A stretch of DNA of 64,000 nt from Liolophura sinensis (Eukaryota; Mollusca; Polyplacophora; Chitonida; Chitonidae): positions 8,456,193-8,520,192 of the forward strand of contig NC_088306.1 of NCBI RefSeq assembly GCF_032854445.1, given 5' to 3'. The position numbers and the translations under genes were made by a program. Of the stretch, positions 1 through 11,529 are shown piece after piece. Within the stretch, counting starts at the first letter, position 1. Each line of letters begins with the position of its first letter. Under the pieces are notes generated by a model. It searched no databases. It saw nothing but the letters and a program-made list of their open reading frames with translations, and was not told the DNA's origin.

Positions 1-371
1 CTGCCCCGCCCCAGCCATTATCGAGTCGTTGTACTATCCGCTTCATGCTGAACGCCAAGCCAGGAAGTTACAACTCCCTTTTTTAAGGTCTTAGACATAT
101 GCATACGAAATGTTTCAGATCGCATGTTCACAGCAAAAAAATATTTTTGCGTCATTTCTCTGATTTTGATTTAAATATTCAAACGCGGCTTTGGTCAGTG
201 AACTTGAAGAGGTCCCAGTTCTCTTGGTGCGCGGGGCCTCAATGAGAATATGTGGTCAGCAACGCTTGTGTGTCCATTTGCGCCAGCGCTAGTTGCTAGC
301 TTTCTGTCTCCAGCCAACTTGGTATGCGTATCTGTACCTCACAAGATGGAAAATTCCTAAGTAACTTCTTC
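1..371. other. Non-coding stretch, nothing recognised
   Basis: No convincing reading frame, RNA gene or repeat is visible before the first SINE tail. Confidence 0.5.
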
Positions 372-497
372 AAGTCCGGTGGTTTTCTCAGGGCGCACTG
401 ATTTCTTCCACCCATAAAAATGACCGTCATCGTATCAGTGAAAACTCTTTTGGATATATGGCGTTAAACAACAATAAAATAAATAAACAAATAAATT
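372..497 (+). repeat. SINE 3' portion, second family (SINE-B)
   Basis: The stretch has the layout of a SINE body: GGTGGTTTTCTC, a CCACCCATAAAAATG block, then GGCGTTAAACAACAAT and an (AAAT)n tail. It resembles the main SINE family of the window but ends in GTTAAACAACAAT rather than GTAAAACACCAAT. The tRNA-like head is missing, so it is 5'-truncated. Confidence 0.6.
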
Positions 498-708
498 TAT
501 TTATATAATAACAACGGCAAGTTGTTCATCGTTGTTCATTAAGTCTAAAATATACTGCAACCGCTTTGGTTAACATCAAAATATGTTAAGTGAAATACAG
601 TTGACATTTAGCACAGTCAACACAGGATGTTAACCAACTGACACACAGGCAGACAGAGTGACCCCTAGTGCTGCTCGTTGTTGTAAGTAAAGTATATCCC
701 CAGAAAAT

Positions 709-974
709 ATTTATTTATTTATTTCATTGGTGTTTTACGCAGTACTCAAGAATATTTTACTTATACGACGGTGGCCAGCGTTATGGTGAGAGGAAACCAG
801 GCAGTGCCCGAGGGAAACCCACGACCATCCGCAAGTTGCTGGTAGACCTTCCCACTTACGGCCGAAAAGGAAGGCTGCATGAGCTGGACTTGAACTCACA
901 GTGACCGCATTGGTGACAGCCTCCTGGGTCATTATGCTACGCTAACGCGCTAATCAACTGATCCACGGAGGCGC
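709..974 (-). repeat. tRNA-derived SINE-A, near full length
   Basis: On the minus strand it reads from a tRNA-like head (CCTCCGTGGATCAGTTG, an A-box-like sequence, then a GTGAGTTCAAGTCC B-box-like sequence) through a conserved body to TACGCAGTAAAACACC and an (AAAT)n tail. The same unit recurs more than fifteen times in this window in both orientations. The 68- to 78-codon frames over it come from the repeat and are not genes. Confidence 0.85.
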
Positions 975-1970
975 CACCCCCCCCCCCAAATAATTTATTT
1001 ATTTATTTATTTGATTAACTTCCCACATACGGCCCACTGAAAAAAAGCAAGCCTCGTGCATTGCTGTAAACATGTACAATGGTTTTTGTTAATTAGGAAA
1101 TGAGACTTCGCTGTCTTCAAACAGGGAGGTAAACTGGTGCAATTTTTACATTGCCTCACACTATGTCAAATGATCGATATATTGACCACTAGCCATGAAC
1201 AGCTTGTCCAATTGAATGCACCATATACCCCATCTATATTCAATGGGCTACTTTAAATTTAAGATTGATGCCTGATCCACTACACAGATGTTGTGAAAAA
1301 TTGATTCTTCAGCTGTCGTTATACCACGTGAGAGTAATCTCCGCTAAACAATTCAAAGCCGTTGAAACCGAGCTCAGAATGCAATAAAATTTCTTGGGAT
1401 CGTCCTCTCTTCACAAGATGGGGGGGGAGGGGGATATCTATCGTGGAAATATCCGAAATCGCATTGTGTAACGTAGCATATGTGATATCTCTGTCTGACA
1501 TTTATTGCTTGTCATTAACAAGTCGTGGTCATTAACACCAAATGTGGTCACATGAAAGGCTTACTAACTTATCTCTTGGTCTTCTCCCCTTATATCCCTG
1601 CTGAAAGGATTGCATTTTTTGTTTCACCCACAACCTCTCAAATCTGATCAGCATATAATCTGTATTTAATACACCTTTAAAATGCATAATGTTCATGAGA
1701 AGTAACACAACGGCATAAAACCTGCAGTTCGGAAAATATGGCGAGCAGACGTCAAACATTCTAATCGGTTCCTTACCTTAGACTACATTTTGCGCAAGCC
1801 CGCTCATAAATTATGCCGTGCGCAGATGACTTCACCACTGCTAAGAAACTGGTTGAGAAAACGCGCCATCTTTCCCACTCGTACTTATGAATAATACAGT
1901 AGTCATGTGACCTAGGTTTTGGCGGAGATATTACACATATCATCATTAAAGTTTACATAGCTCTAATGCT
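975..1970. other. Non-coding stretch, nothing recognised
   Basis: It begins with a C-run and an ATTT microsatellite at 976-1015. The rest is AT-rich with only short, uncharacteristic reading frames. No gene is supported. Confidence 0.5.
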
Positions 1971-2100
1971 ATTTATTTATTTACTTATTTATTTATTTAT
2001 TTATTTGATTGTTGTTTTACACCGTGCTCAAGAATATTTCACTTATAAGACGGCGGTCAGAATTATGGTGGAAGGAAATCGGACAGAGCCTGCACAGGTA
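1971..2100 (-). repeat. SINE-A 3' fragment
   Basis: An ATTT tail is followed by the SINE-A 3' body (GTTTTACACCGTGCTCAAG, ACGGCGGTCAGAATTATGG). It stops inside the body, so the head is lost. Confidence 0.8.
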
Positions 2101-2159
2101 TTCATAACTCATACGCCAGTAGTAAAATAAACCACGTAGCGTAACAATTTTCTCAATTC

Positions 2160-3420
2160 AGAGAAAATACGTTATTGTTCCTGCGGACAAAGCCCATAAT
2201 AATATTATATTTGTCTGCAAGAATTATTATTATTATCCGATTCTTGTATAAGAGCTTATTATCACTACAATATCTGCAGCAACGTCAATGTATTCTACAA
2301 TCAACTATACTTTGGAGGAACTACTTAAAAAGCCTCGGTCCTTTCTCAAACAGGGAAGTATATCCATGCCTTCCTCACACCCATATTTCAACTACTTTAC
2401 TGGATTCCAAAAACACATAAATCCCCATGTCAATCCCACTGTACTGCACGGACAAGAATCCGTAGCACCAACCTTGCATCTACTGTGTTTACTTGTTTTA
2501 TTTATTTATTTATTTATTTGATTGGTGTTTTACGCCGTACTCAAGGATATTTCACTAATACGACGGCGGCCAGCATTGTGGTGGGAGGAAACCGGGTAGA
2601 GCCCTGAGGAAACCCAGGACCATCCGTAAGTTGCTGACAAACGCATCTACTCTGATAACGAAAGCTCTACAAATGTTTTTAGAGTCGTTTTGGAAAAAGT
2701 ACTGTTGGGTAATTACCAACAATTCAGGCGTCAACTGTATGTGGATTCTTAAAAACCACATCTCTCACTGTACTAGACGCCCATATGCATGTACCGTATA
2801 AGGATATCTCTATTTGGAATTTCTCAACTCTCTACACTACTACTCATCACAAAACTTTATATGACAGATTTTCGTCAATTTGTTTAACAAAACCTATCAC
2901 TGCTAAATTATAACGTCAAAGGTAACAAGGCCTTCTTCATTCCCACTACATACAAGCCGTATGCTACCATTCTTGGGATGATACGATGTTCTCTCAGTTG
3001 AGTCTCTCATTAATACCATCTGTGCGAAATTCGGAGAAACCACATGTCAACAGTGTATACGTATTCCAATGGGTACAAGTCGTGCTCCTCTTTTAGCTGA
3101 CCAACAGTATACCGGTTCTGCTGTGAACACGACTAGGTGCAGACACTGTTCAGGAGTAATCATCACCAGGCCTGATCTTTCTCATTTACTAAACCGAGTA
3201 CTGATGATCTGCTAGCTTTTGTCAATCCATATATTACAAAGCGTGGAAAAGACAATTACACACCTTTCTTGAATTTAAAGGAAACCACAAACTCTCCAGA
3301 TGATATATCTTATCTTGACCTATATTCTCACAAAAAAAAAACAACAACAAAGCGGGTCTCAGTCTTCACGTTAATTCTGACTTCCAGCTTCCGCAGATTA
3401 CTCCACGCCTTTATACTTAA
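2160..3420 (+). mobile_element. Penelope-like element reverse transcriptase remnant
   Basis: Translated pieces in shifting frames match a Penelope-type (PLE) reverse transcriptase in the expected order. First comes a 'LYWIPKTHKSP' block near 2395. Next are 'MWILKNH' near 2740 and 'CQQCIRIPMGTSRAPLLAD' near 3055-3110, the most diagnostic PLE motif. Then comes 'DISYLDLY' near 3300 and a tail with 'LPQITPRLY' near 3390. Several stops and frameshifts separate the blocks, and a SINE sits inside (2495-2640). No GIY-YIG endonuclease was recognised downstream. The copy is dead and fragmentary. Confidence 0.75.
2495..2640 (-). repeat. SINE-A fragment nested in the Penelope remnant
   Basis: An (ATTT)n tail followed by GGTGTTTTACGCCGTACTC and the GGAGGAAACCGGG body, truncated in the middle. 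It interrupts the reverse transcriptase remnant, so it is younger than that element or was inserted during its decay. Confidence 0.85.
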
Positions 3421-3834
3421 GTTTAGACTGTCCGGTACGCGGACCTAATTGGTCAAGAACAGATATATGGTCAGTGGAAAGTATCGATCTATGCTTTGTG
3501 AGTGCTGTGTAAAGCCTGGTGACCGAAAGAGCAATCTGAGCCATGTATTTATGCTTGTGAGGGAGTTTGCCAGGCTAGTAGCGTACGGTAAATTATTTGT
3601 TGGCTTCACTGTTTCATGTGTGCTTAGTTCTTTATTTTCTCCTGGTTGAATACTGTAACGGTGTGGACGTTCTCTACCATCAAAGGCCTGGAGTCTGAAC
3701 GGCGTATGCATGAGTGGGTTTGGTTGGTTAAAGATCTTGTCCTTGAACCGTGACGGCCTCTCTAATTAACTAACCCCTAAGTGACTCAAGGAGAGGCTGG
3801 CTGCCAGGGTGAGTGGTGTATTAAGCAGTCTTAG
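3421..3834. other. Non-coding stretch, nothing recognised
   Basis: Short overlapping frames exist on both strands but have no recognisable protein family, splice context or repeat match. Confidence 0.4.
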
Positions 3835-4400
3835 ATGAGCATTAGACCAAGCCTAGGTGACTATGGTCCGAGCACAGGTGATGGAATCTGCATGGTAGGT
3901 GTGTCTTAGATGAGGCGCTGGTGCGTGACTGCCTATATAATCAACTCCTAAGTGACATTATGAGCCGAGGACTAGATGACTGTATGAGCTCGGCTCTAGG
4001 TGACTGTATAAACCGCACCCAAAGTGACAGTACGAGCCGAGCATATGAGATGGAATTTGAATGGTTTGTGTGTGAGCCAACCGGAGACTTACTTATGAGC
4101 TGAGCCCTATGTGACTGTATGAGCCGAGCCTAGATGATTGTATGAGCCAAGCCTAGGTGACTGTATGAGCCGAGCCCTAGGTGACTTTATGAGCCGAGGC
4201 CTAGGCGACTGTATGAGCCAAACCAAGGTTATTGTATGAACCAAGCCATAGCTGACTGTATGAACCAAAGCCTATGTGACTGTGTGAGCCCAGCCCTAGG
4301 TGACTGTGTGAACCGAGGCCTAAGCGACTGTATGAATCGATCCCTAGGTGACTGTATGACCCGAGCCCGAGCAGAATCGAATCGAGCATAGGTGACTGAG
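3835..4400. repeat. Degenerate ~24-bp minisatellite
   Basis: About twenty imperfect copies of a unit like GACTGTATGAGCCGAGCCCTAGGT. Copies vary in length by a base or two and several carry substitutions. The 60-codon frames across it simply reflect the repeat. Confidence 0.8.
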
Positions 4401-5840
4401 TTTAAATGGTGAGTGTGTCAACCAACCCTGGTTTCCTCCAGTCATGTATTTTACTATAGGTTTGTTAATTCATAAGATGTTGAAATCGGTGATTGATCAA
4501 ACATAAAAGTGTATACAGGTAGTCCTGAATGGTTGGTTTTGGTCAATTTTATGGTTCCAAACTTTGAAAAGTTTTATGGAAAAAATAAGCCAATCATTTC
4601 AAATAATTTTTTTTTCAAACCTTTCCAGTGAGTCATCCCTGATAAGATTGTGGAAAACAGGCAAATAGCAGACTAGGGATAGTCTAATTTCGGGTAGCAA
4701 GTCCCCCACGTACTGTAATAATTATTAGTTTCGGGATTTTATTGCGCTACGGGTGTCTACATTGGACCCAAAAAATCAAAGGTTTTCCTGACGTATTTCT
4801 ATTATAAAATGTTCCTTGATTTTGTAAAAGGCTTGAACGATGTCATACCACTTGGATATAAGCTCTTGAGTTTGAGCGAAGACTTTAAAATATCGTGAAC
4901 ACAATCAGTATTTCCAACAATGGTATTTGACAAAGGCATGTAGCACGTGCGACATAAAAATCAATGGGCATTTCAGCGAATAAAGGTGGAAGAAGGGCAA
5001 CTGGAAAACCGTGAACTTCCAGAATTGTTCATAGATCGTTCGTTCATTCAAAGGTATCGATCTGATGCTCTGTCGAAAGACACCTGGTTTTCTGATACGG
5101 TAAGACATAATCTCGATGAACCAAATGATACTGGCAAACGAGTACAAATGACCTGGTATCTTAAGGTGGAAAATCAGCCGCAGCCCAACGAACTCTGCAC
5201 TTTAACAAATGAAAATGACTACAGCTGTGACTGACAGCTGTTGATGCTCCCGTAAAGCCACTTAGAATTTAGATCCTAGAAGTTAGATTAGTAGAATTTG
5301 TTAGATCCTGCGTGTTGTGTGACGATTTCAATCAACGTTAAAAGTTATTACTGCAAAAACTAGTGTGTCAAGGTTATTCCATCAAACGCCTTCCCTCTAA
5401 GTTTTACACTGAGTATAATTCTTTAAATATGAACGGAGCGTTCACAATCTCTGGCGCTCTACTTCATGATTGTGTCTTATACCGCTTAACTTGGGGCTAG
5501 GGCCTGTCTACTCATCATGTTGAATTAGATCCCCACTGTTGTTATATGAACAGTTGCAATCAAAGCGCAATTGAGATATACATTTCGTTATCGACAAATG
5601 ATATTCTAGCATGATGCACGATTTGAATACTGATTTCACTCAGTCGCCTGGAACATACGTGCGTCCTTCCTACGCCACTGAAAACTGTTTACCAATTCTC
5701 TGTGTATGATTTGTTTTATTTTCGTATAGACTCAGTCACAATATCAAAAAAGTCATTGTTGTGATATTTATAATCTTTTGCCTACGTGTATATAAAAATG
5801 ATTGTAAATCAATTGTAATTACTGATCTTCTGTTGATTTC
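4401..5840. other. Non-coding stretch with one unassigned open frame
   Basis: The only notable content is a plus-strand frame at about 4944-5234 that stays open for ~95 codons. It has mixed, non-repetitive amino-acid content and ends in CD before TGA. It has no ATG; a stop (TAG) sits just upstream at 4941 and could be the end of a splice acceptor. No family was recognised, and it could be a terminal exon or chance. The rest shows nothing. Confidence 0.25.
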
Positions 5841-5926
5841 TTTATTTGATTTGTGCTTTACGGCCTACTCAAGATTATTTCACCTACATGACGGTGGTCA
5901 GCATTGTGGTGGGGAGAAACCTGGCC
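5841..5926 (-). repeat. SINE-A 3' fragment
   Basis: TTTATTTGATTTGTGCTTTACGGCC followed by a diverged SINE-A body ending at a GGGGAGAAACCTGGCC block. Confidence 0.65.
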
Positions 5927-7743
5927 CAGCCATATAGTTTCGCAACATATGACGTTTAGAATGACATCTTAGTGATAGAAGGACACGTAAATTTAGAATG
6001 ACATGTTAGTGATAGACGACAACGTGTCCTCTCAAGCAGTGATCAGGTACGATTTCCACACAGTTACCGCATTGTACGTATTAGTATATCTGAACAATGA
6101 TTGAATCTAATTTAAGGTAACACTAATTGAATAAAAATAGGCCTGTATTTAAAATTCGATTGGAATTCTCTCTAATAGATGTCCGTCCTTGAAAGCGACT
6201 TCGCTGTATCGTACGAAGGACACCTTTTAAAATTCAACAGAGGCACGGATTTTAAACTCGCCCTAAATTACTAAATTGCTTATTTTATAAAGTTTATGTT
6301 TTACATATGATTTATTTATTTGGCTGTATTTGTTGTTTTTACGCCGTACTCAAGAATATATCACATACGAAGATAATCGTTAACCAAATCGAAAATTTGA
6401 CAACAGAGAGCAATGCACACGTGAAAGTTTGAGTAAAAATATATTTCTGGTTAATGTTGATCTGAATGTAGTGAGTTTAAAAGACAACGATTTATTTGTG
6501 CTAAAACAGTAAGTATTGATTGGAGTGCAATTTTTCGCGTATTATACTACTCAGCGACCATCTCTTCTATTTGGTTCACGCTTATGTATGCTAATATTCC
6601 ATGAAGTAAATTTTGAGTGACATTTGCCCTTTATGCCTATACAGGGGTTTTGAATGCAAAATTTGTCTCCCAGTTGGCTGACCAGCTTTCGATTTTTATA
6701 GTCATTTTGAACAAACTTGAATGCGGTATTGCTCTGTGATCGATAAGGCTTAAATGAAAAAAAGACTCGTATAATTACGATAATTTTCCACTATACTGAT
6801 GTCCGAAAGAAGCTATACCAGTATCAGTTTAACTTGTTTCATTTGGAACCCCATGTGTCTTTGTGTGACAGTTGCTCAAAAGATGTATCTAGTCATGGAG
6901 TGTTATCTGGTTCAACTCTTGCTAAAGCATCACTCTCTTAAATACATACCTCTTGCATATACAGAGGTATATGCATTTTTACACTCCCAGCGTTGGTTTT
7001 GGGCCACTTTGACAAACATTCATTAATCTGATTTGTGGTATAACTTTTTTTCCTAAATGACGTGTTGCAATTCACACTGTCATCAAGCGGCGTGCATTAC
7101 GAGGAAAGAAAAAATGACTTACGCAGTTTATCGCAAATGACCCAAAACTTTCGAATTTTTGATAAAGTTTATAAAAGAAGGCTATAACTCTCACAATAGA
7201 CAGTCGGGGCAAAACAGGAACAAATGCATTTTGGTGGTTTGTAAGACTTATTCTCTAATCAATAAATAAGCTTTCAAAAAGTGGGACATAACACTTTTAA
7301 AACTGAATTTCCTTCATTCTAGCCAACTTAGAACTTGACAAAGGACTTGATCTGGTGTTCAAAATCTAAGACAGAAAGCATTAGTCGATGGACAAATATT
7401 TTCTTTGTGAAACAGGCTAGAAAAAAATTGTAGTAGGCTAACTAAGTTAGCTGTCTAATCCTATCCTTTTGACTTTTGTAAACTGGACCCCATGAGTTAT
7501 AACCTTTAGACGTTTTGGGAAACGGTTCTTAGGGTTATAGCCTTTACGCTTTGGGGAAACTGGCTTTTAGGCGCTAAGCATCCACATTATGGCCAATACA
7601 GTTGGTCTTGTGAGCAGCTGAGTGACTCCATCATACTTCCTCATCCTGATCTATCAGGATGGTGGAAAATGTACAGTACGTCATCACAACTTTGTCTGTT
7701 TGCAGATATCTGAAGCTTTGTACCGCCTGGTACGACAAGGACT
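5927..7743. other. Upstream flank of sulfotransferase 1
   Basis: A very diverged SINE-A tail lies at about 6309-6366 (TTTTTACGCCGTACTCAAGAA). A pyrimidine-rich tract ending TTTGCAG at about 7695-7705 could be the acceptor of a 5'-UTR intron just before the start codon of the sulfotransferase gene. No promoter was identified. Confidence 0.35.
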
Positions 7744-10668
7744 ATGATGGCTCGAATGTACATGATGTCGGCAATCTGCCTCGTGCTGGGTCTTACTTTC
7801 CTAGCAAGCCTTGTCAAACGGGAGCTGAACAAAACGCCAGTTTCCGCAGGTGCGTACCGTTTCGTAACAATCTATTTGCCTGTCTGTAAATAACATTCAA
7901 ACACTGAAATACTTATTTATGAGCTATTATAATTATTTATGAGTTGACTGAAAATTGCTGGGAAGTCGTTTAATATTGCCTTCCCTTTTTCTTTGCGCAT
8001 TGGCCATAGATAGGCCATAGATAGGCCATGATAGGCCATAGATAGGCCATGATAGGCCATAGATAGGCCATGATAGGCCATAGATAATTTACAGGCAACG
8101 TCTAATCACTTTCGCCAGTAAGTATAAGAATTTCTATTGTTCTATTTTCAAAGTAGTTACGGTGCTTTTTGTAAAATCATCTCTGCTGAACTACCCATAT
8201 CATTGTAACAAATTTTGTAAAAACATTTTGAAAGGCCTTTGAAATGTAACTTTTTTAATTTCTTGTAAATAATGTTTCATGAAACACAGCTACGACCTGG
8301 GTAGATACTGTTGTCTTATGTCGTCCCTTTGAACAACGAAATGAACGTGCATGTAATGATGCTGGAATAAATTTCATAAACTGCGGCCTTAAGTCAGGCG
8401 GTTTGTGAGATATCTGGCGAAGAGCGGTGGTTTCGTTTGGACAACCCACTATGGCGTTACACATAAAGTATATAAGAAAAGGAATCAAGAAAAGTAATGC
8501 ATTGTCTACTTTTTTAGGAATAAATTTCTTTTTTATATTGTAGAGAGGGTTAACAATGTGCCTGTGTTTAAAGTAAGTACACAGTAAACTCTATTAAGTT
8601 ATAGAAGAAACTGTAGAGGTTAAGTAAGCAACAGCACAAAGACCACAAGAAAACTTCATGTGAAAATATTTTTATTTTTATATTTTTATTTGATTTAATT
8701 CCAGTGAAATGTTTTCATTGTATCCACGGCACAATAAACAATATTCACAATATAAGTTGTCAAAGACTTTTCGGCCCCTAAATCCAGTGCATAGATTTAA
8801 CAGCAGATTTTATTTTTCATGCACAGGCAAAATTGACATGAGTACAAGTTACTAGTGTTCCAGTTCAAACTTAACTTGAAGGTGTAGAAACTTTCTGTGA
8901 CGTCAATGACGACATTCTCTATCAATGCATAAAACTGAAGATACAACCATCTGAGTACATTTATCTCCATGCGAATAATAAGATAACTATTAATATTTTC
9001 AAAAACAGCTCTCAATGGTCTTTCTAATGATGTTCCGGCCGTACGTGGAAAGGTCTGCCAGCAGCGTGCAGTTGGTCGTCGGTTTTCCACGGGCCGTGCC
9101 CGTCTTCCTCCAACCATAATGCTTGCCGGCGTCTAAGTGAAATATTCTTGCGTACGGCGTAAAACACCAATCAAATAAATAAATAAATCTAATGTTTCTT
9201 AATGATTATCACAAGTTGTTTCCCTTCCCGTGTTAAAACTCACTAACAGTAGATACGTCTATGTATACACCTTAGACTTGTTTTTTCCGCCATTCTTCCC
9301 GGTCTAACATTGTTAAATGTCGAAGGACTTCTCCTGGATTTAATAATTTATCTCCTCTTACCCTATGCTATATAAAATCATTCGGTGTTGATTATAACAC
9401 ATTATTTTTCAGTACATAGTAGAATGTTTCGTTAAAATTAAGTTAGTTCTACCTGTATCACATACTTTTAGCCCCATCACTATTCGAACATTCAGATTAA
9501 CTAATGGTTAAAATGTTATACATATTTTACATCTACATTCTATTCTTTACTTTAACAGTACGAAAAAACTGGGGTGGAGAGATCTTTTCCTTACGACAGA
9601 AGGCTGGAGAAAATGATACAAGCCTGTCGTGAAAATAGATACAATGGGCGTACATTAGTGAAAGTGGGCGCTATCAACTTCTCCATCGACAGAAAGAATG
9701 GACTCATCTATTGCGACATTCCAAAAGTCGCTAGTACATTCTGGAAACGGGTGTTACAGATAGTTTCCGGTAAACGACAGAAAAATGACGTGTTCGACAT
9801 CCCAGCGTGGGCAGCGCACGCCGGCCTTCTGGAAACCTTCCAGAATAAAGGCTTTGATGAAATCCACGAGCTTTTATCTATCTCAACTAAATTTATGTTC
9901 GTACGTGAGCCTTATTCAAGATTGTTTTCTGGATACATTGACAAAATCTTTACTCCTAGGCCCGCATACATGGGTACGCGGATCAAGATAAAAAATTTTG
10001 GGATGCGTGGCAACGAGACAAAAGTCACCCCAGACTGTGCACTCGATATTACCTTTACAGATTTTGTCGTGTACGTGGTTGGTACTTTGGAAGAAAACAC
10101 AGACAGAAATGCACACTTTGTTCCCATGTATGATATGTGTCGTCCGTGTGAGGTGCAGTTCGACATCATCGGTAAGATGGAAACTTTTAACGAAGACGCT
10201 ACGTACATTTTCAAGAAGAAAGGATTTCCGGCTTCGATTCAGCTGGACGATCAAAGGAACGACCTTGATTCTATCACTGATATCGTAGACAGCACGTTCG
10301 CCGAAAAAGAAGGTATGGAGAAATGCCTACCGTTTGGTAAAGCTCTGGAGTATGTGTGGAAGAAGGCGGTGATTCGAGGTATCCTCAGCAAAGAGGAAAG
10401 TATGCCCAAACGTTTCATAGACCAATCAAACTTCACACGAGAGGACTTCAAGAAAGCCATGATGGACGCTTACCATCGTTCGAGCAAAAATCCGGATCGG
10501 GTAAACAACCGAAAAGAGGCACTTGTAGAAGCCATGCGAAGTGTACCCAAGGACGTCCTGCAGAAATACCAGAAACTGTTCCGACCTGATTTTGAAATAT
10601 TTGGCTATGACATGGAAGAGCCGCAAATATTCCAGGTTCCTCCGCCAAAACCTTTCTATTTTGTTTAG
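7744..10668 (+). CDS. Carbohydrate sulfotransferase (Sulfotransfer_2 family), three exons
   Basis: Spliced model: exon 1 at 7744-7849, exon 2 at 8544-8572, exon 3 at 9559-10668 (414 residues). Exon 1 starts at ATG (in-frame TGA upstream at 7711) and encodes a signal-anchor helix at about residues 8-24 (MMSAICLVLGLTFLASLV). It ends in phase 1 at GCAG|gtgcgt. Exon 2 has a TTGTAG acceptor and an AAA|gtaagt donor. Exon 3 follows TTTAACAG. The catalytic domain carries a 5'-phosphosulfate-binding loop near residue 100 (IPKVASTFWKRVL) and a 3'-phosphate-binding segment near 161 (REPYSRLFSGY). These are hallmarks of the CHST8-14/HNK-1 sulfotransferase family, type II Golgi proteins that transfer sulfate from PAPS to glycans. 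The acceptor sugar cannot be inferred. A tail-to-tail paralogue lies at 21789-27891 with identical splice phases. The exon model is inferred; exon 3 is certain. Confidence 0.85.
8004..8083. repeat. 21-bp tandem repeat in intron 1
   Basis: About four copies of GCCATAGATAGGCCATGATAG, itself built from two near-identical halves. It lies in intron 1 of the first sulfotransferase gene. Confidence 0.85.
8388..8458 (+). repeat. Dispersed repeat fragment shared with 43819-43885
   Basis: TTAAGTCAGGCGGTTTGTGAGATATCTGG followed by GAAGAGCGGTGGTTT is closely repeated at 43819-43885. The GGTGGTTT segment also matches the SINE body at 372. It is probably a SINE-B piece. Confidence 0.5.
9034..9188 (+). repeat. 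SINE-A 3' half in intron 2
   Basis: It runs from CCGGCCGTACGTGGAAAGG through the AACCATAATGCTTGCCGG block to GTACGGCGTAAAACACC and an (AAAT)n tail. The head is missing. It lies in intron 2 of sulfotransferase 1. Confidence 0.85.
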
Positions 10669-10843
10669 CGGCTGCTTGACTGATAGAATGTTGCGACTAC
10701 TACTATTTTGAATGTTAGAGTTTCCTTTCTGAAGTGCCAATAATTCACACAGAACCTAATTATATATTCATATAATCCATCTTTTTTCTGGTGATTGATG
10801 TAAGGAACATTTTATTGCTTTGTAACATGCAAATAGTTATCGG

Positions 10844-10849
10844 AATAAA
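10844..10849 (+). terminator. Poly(A) signal candidate, sulfotransferase 1
   Basis: AATAAA 176 nt downstream of the stop codon at 10668; a second AATAAA is near 10984. Confidence 0.5.
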
Positions 10850-11045
10850 TTGCTCATGTAGTTAACGGTTAGTTAGGTTTTGAAGTGAGGCTCCAGATGA
10901 CAAACTGTGCATTCATTTCCGAAAGAAATAGTAAAGAGACCTCTTTAGTCGTGTTGTGCCTGGTTAATGTGCCTGGCTCAAAACAATAAAGCAGTAGCCT
11001 TCACCAGTGCAGTCGCAATGCACAGTTTTTCCTCGGCCGTTAATC

Positions 11046-11260
11046 TATCCCGATAGCTCAGTTGGCAGAGCGTCCCCTTTAGGGCCGGTAAATCCAGAGT
11101 CATTCCTTAGTCGGGTCACACGTAAGACTTCAAAAGAGGAAGGCGTAAGTTCCTCGCATGGCGTTCAGCATTAACGTAATGCATCTAGTGAAGCAATACT
11201 AGATAAAAGGCTGGTGGAAATCCGTCCTGCAAAACGCAGGTATATTACACGTGCTCTAAG
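11046..11260 (+). repeat. tRNA-derived SINE of a distinct family (SINE-C)
   Basis: CCCGATAGCTCAGTTGGCAGAG is a good A-box/D-arm-like start, and GGTAAATCCAGAGTC is B-box-like. No complete cloverleaf or anticodon arm can be folded, so it is not a tRNA gene. The body that follows (GGTCACACGTAAGACTTCAA, then AGATAAAAGGCTGG) differs from SINE-A. Confidence 0.6.
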
Positions 11261-11297
11261 GATAATCCTTAAACCTCAAGCACTCACTCACTCACTC

Positions 11298-11441
11298 TTC
11301 GGCCGTACGTGGGAAGGTCTCGTCGGTAATATGCTGATGGTCTTGGGTTTACGTGGACTGCCCCTGGTTTCATCCCACCATAATGCTGACCGCCGTCGTA
11401 TAAAATATTTTCATTACATCGTAAAACATCAAATCGAATCA
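11298..11441 (+). repeat. SINE-A 3' half
   Basis: CGGCCGTACGTGGGAAGG through CCACCATAATGCTGACCGCCG to a diverged tail (CGTAAAACATCAAATCGAAT). Confidence 0.8.
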
Positions 11442-11529
11442 TCAAAATACATCAAGCATCATTATTGTTAGAAATTGTATACATACAGCGCATTTTGAAT
11501 GTCACAGTTGTTACACATGGAGGTTAGCT

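Noticed and set aside
4201-4389. Gly/Ser-rich 62-codon frame
   Set aside because: Reverse reading of the 24-bp minisatellite.
9912-10740. Antisense frames of 66-112 codons opposite sulfotransferase exon 3
   Set aside because: Shadows of a strongly coding exon; the same shadows appear opposite the paralogue.
11046-11120. tRNA gene
   Set aside because: A- and B-box-like sequences are present, but there is no acceptor stem or anticodon arm, and the sequence continues into a SINE body.
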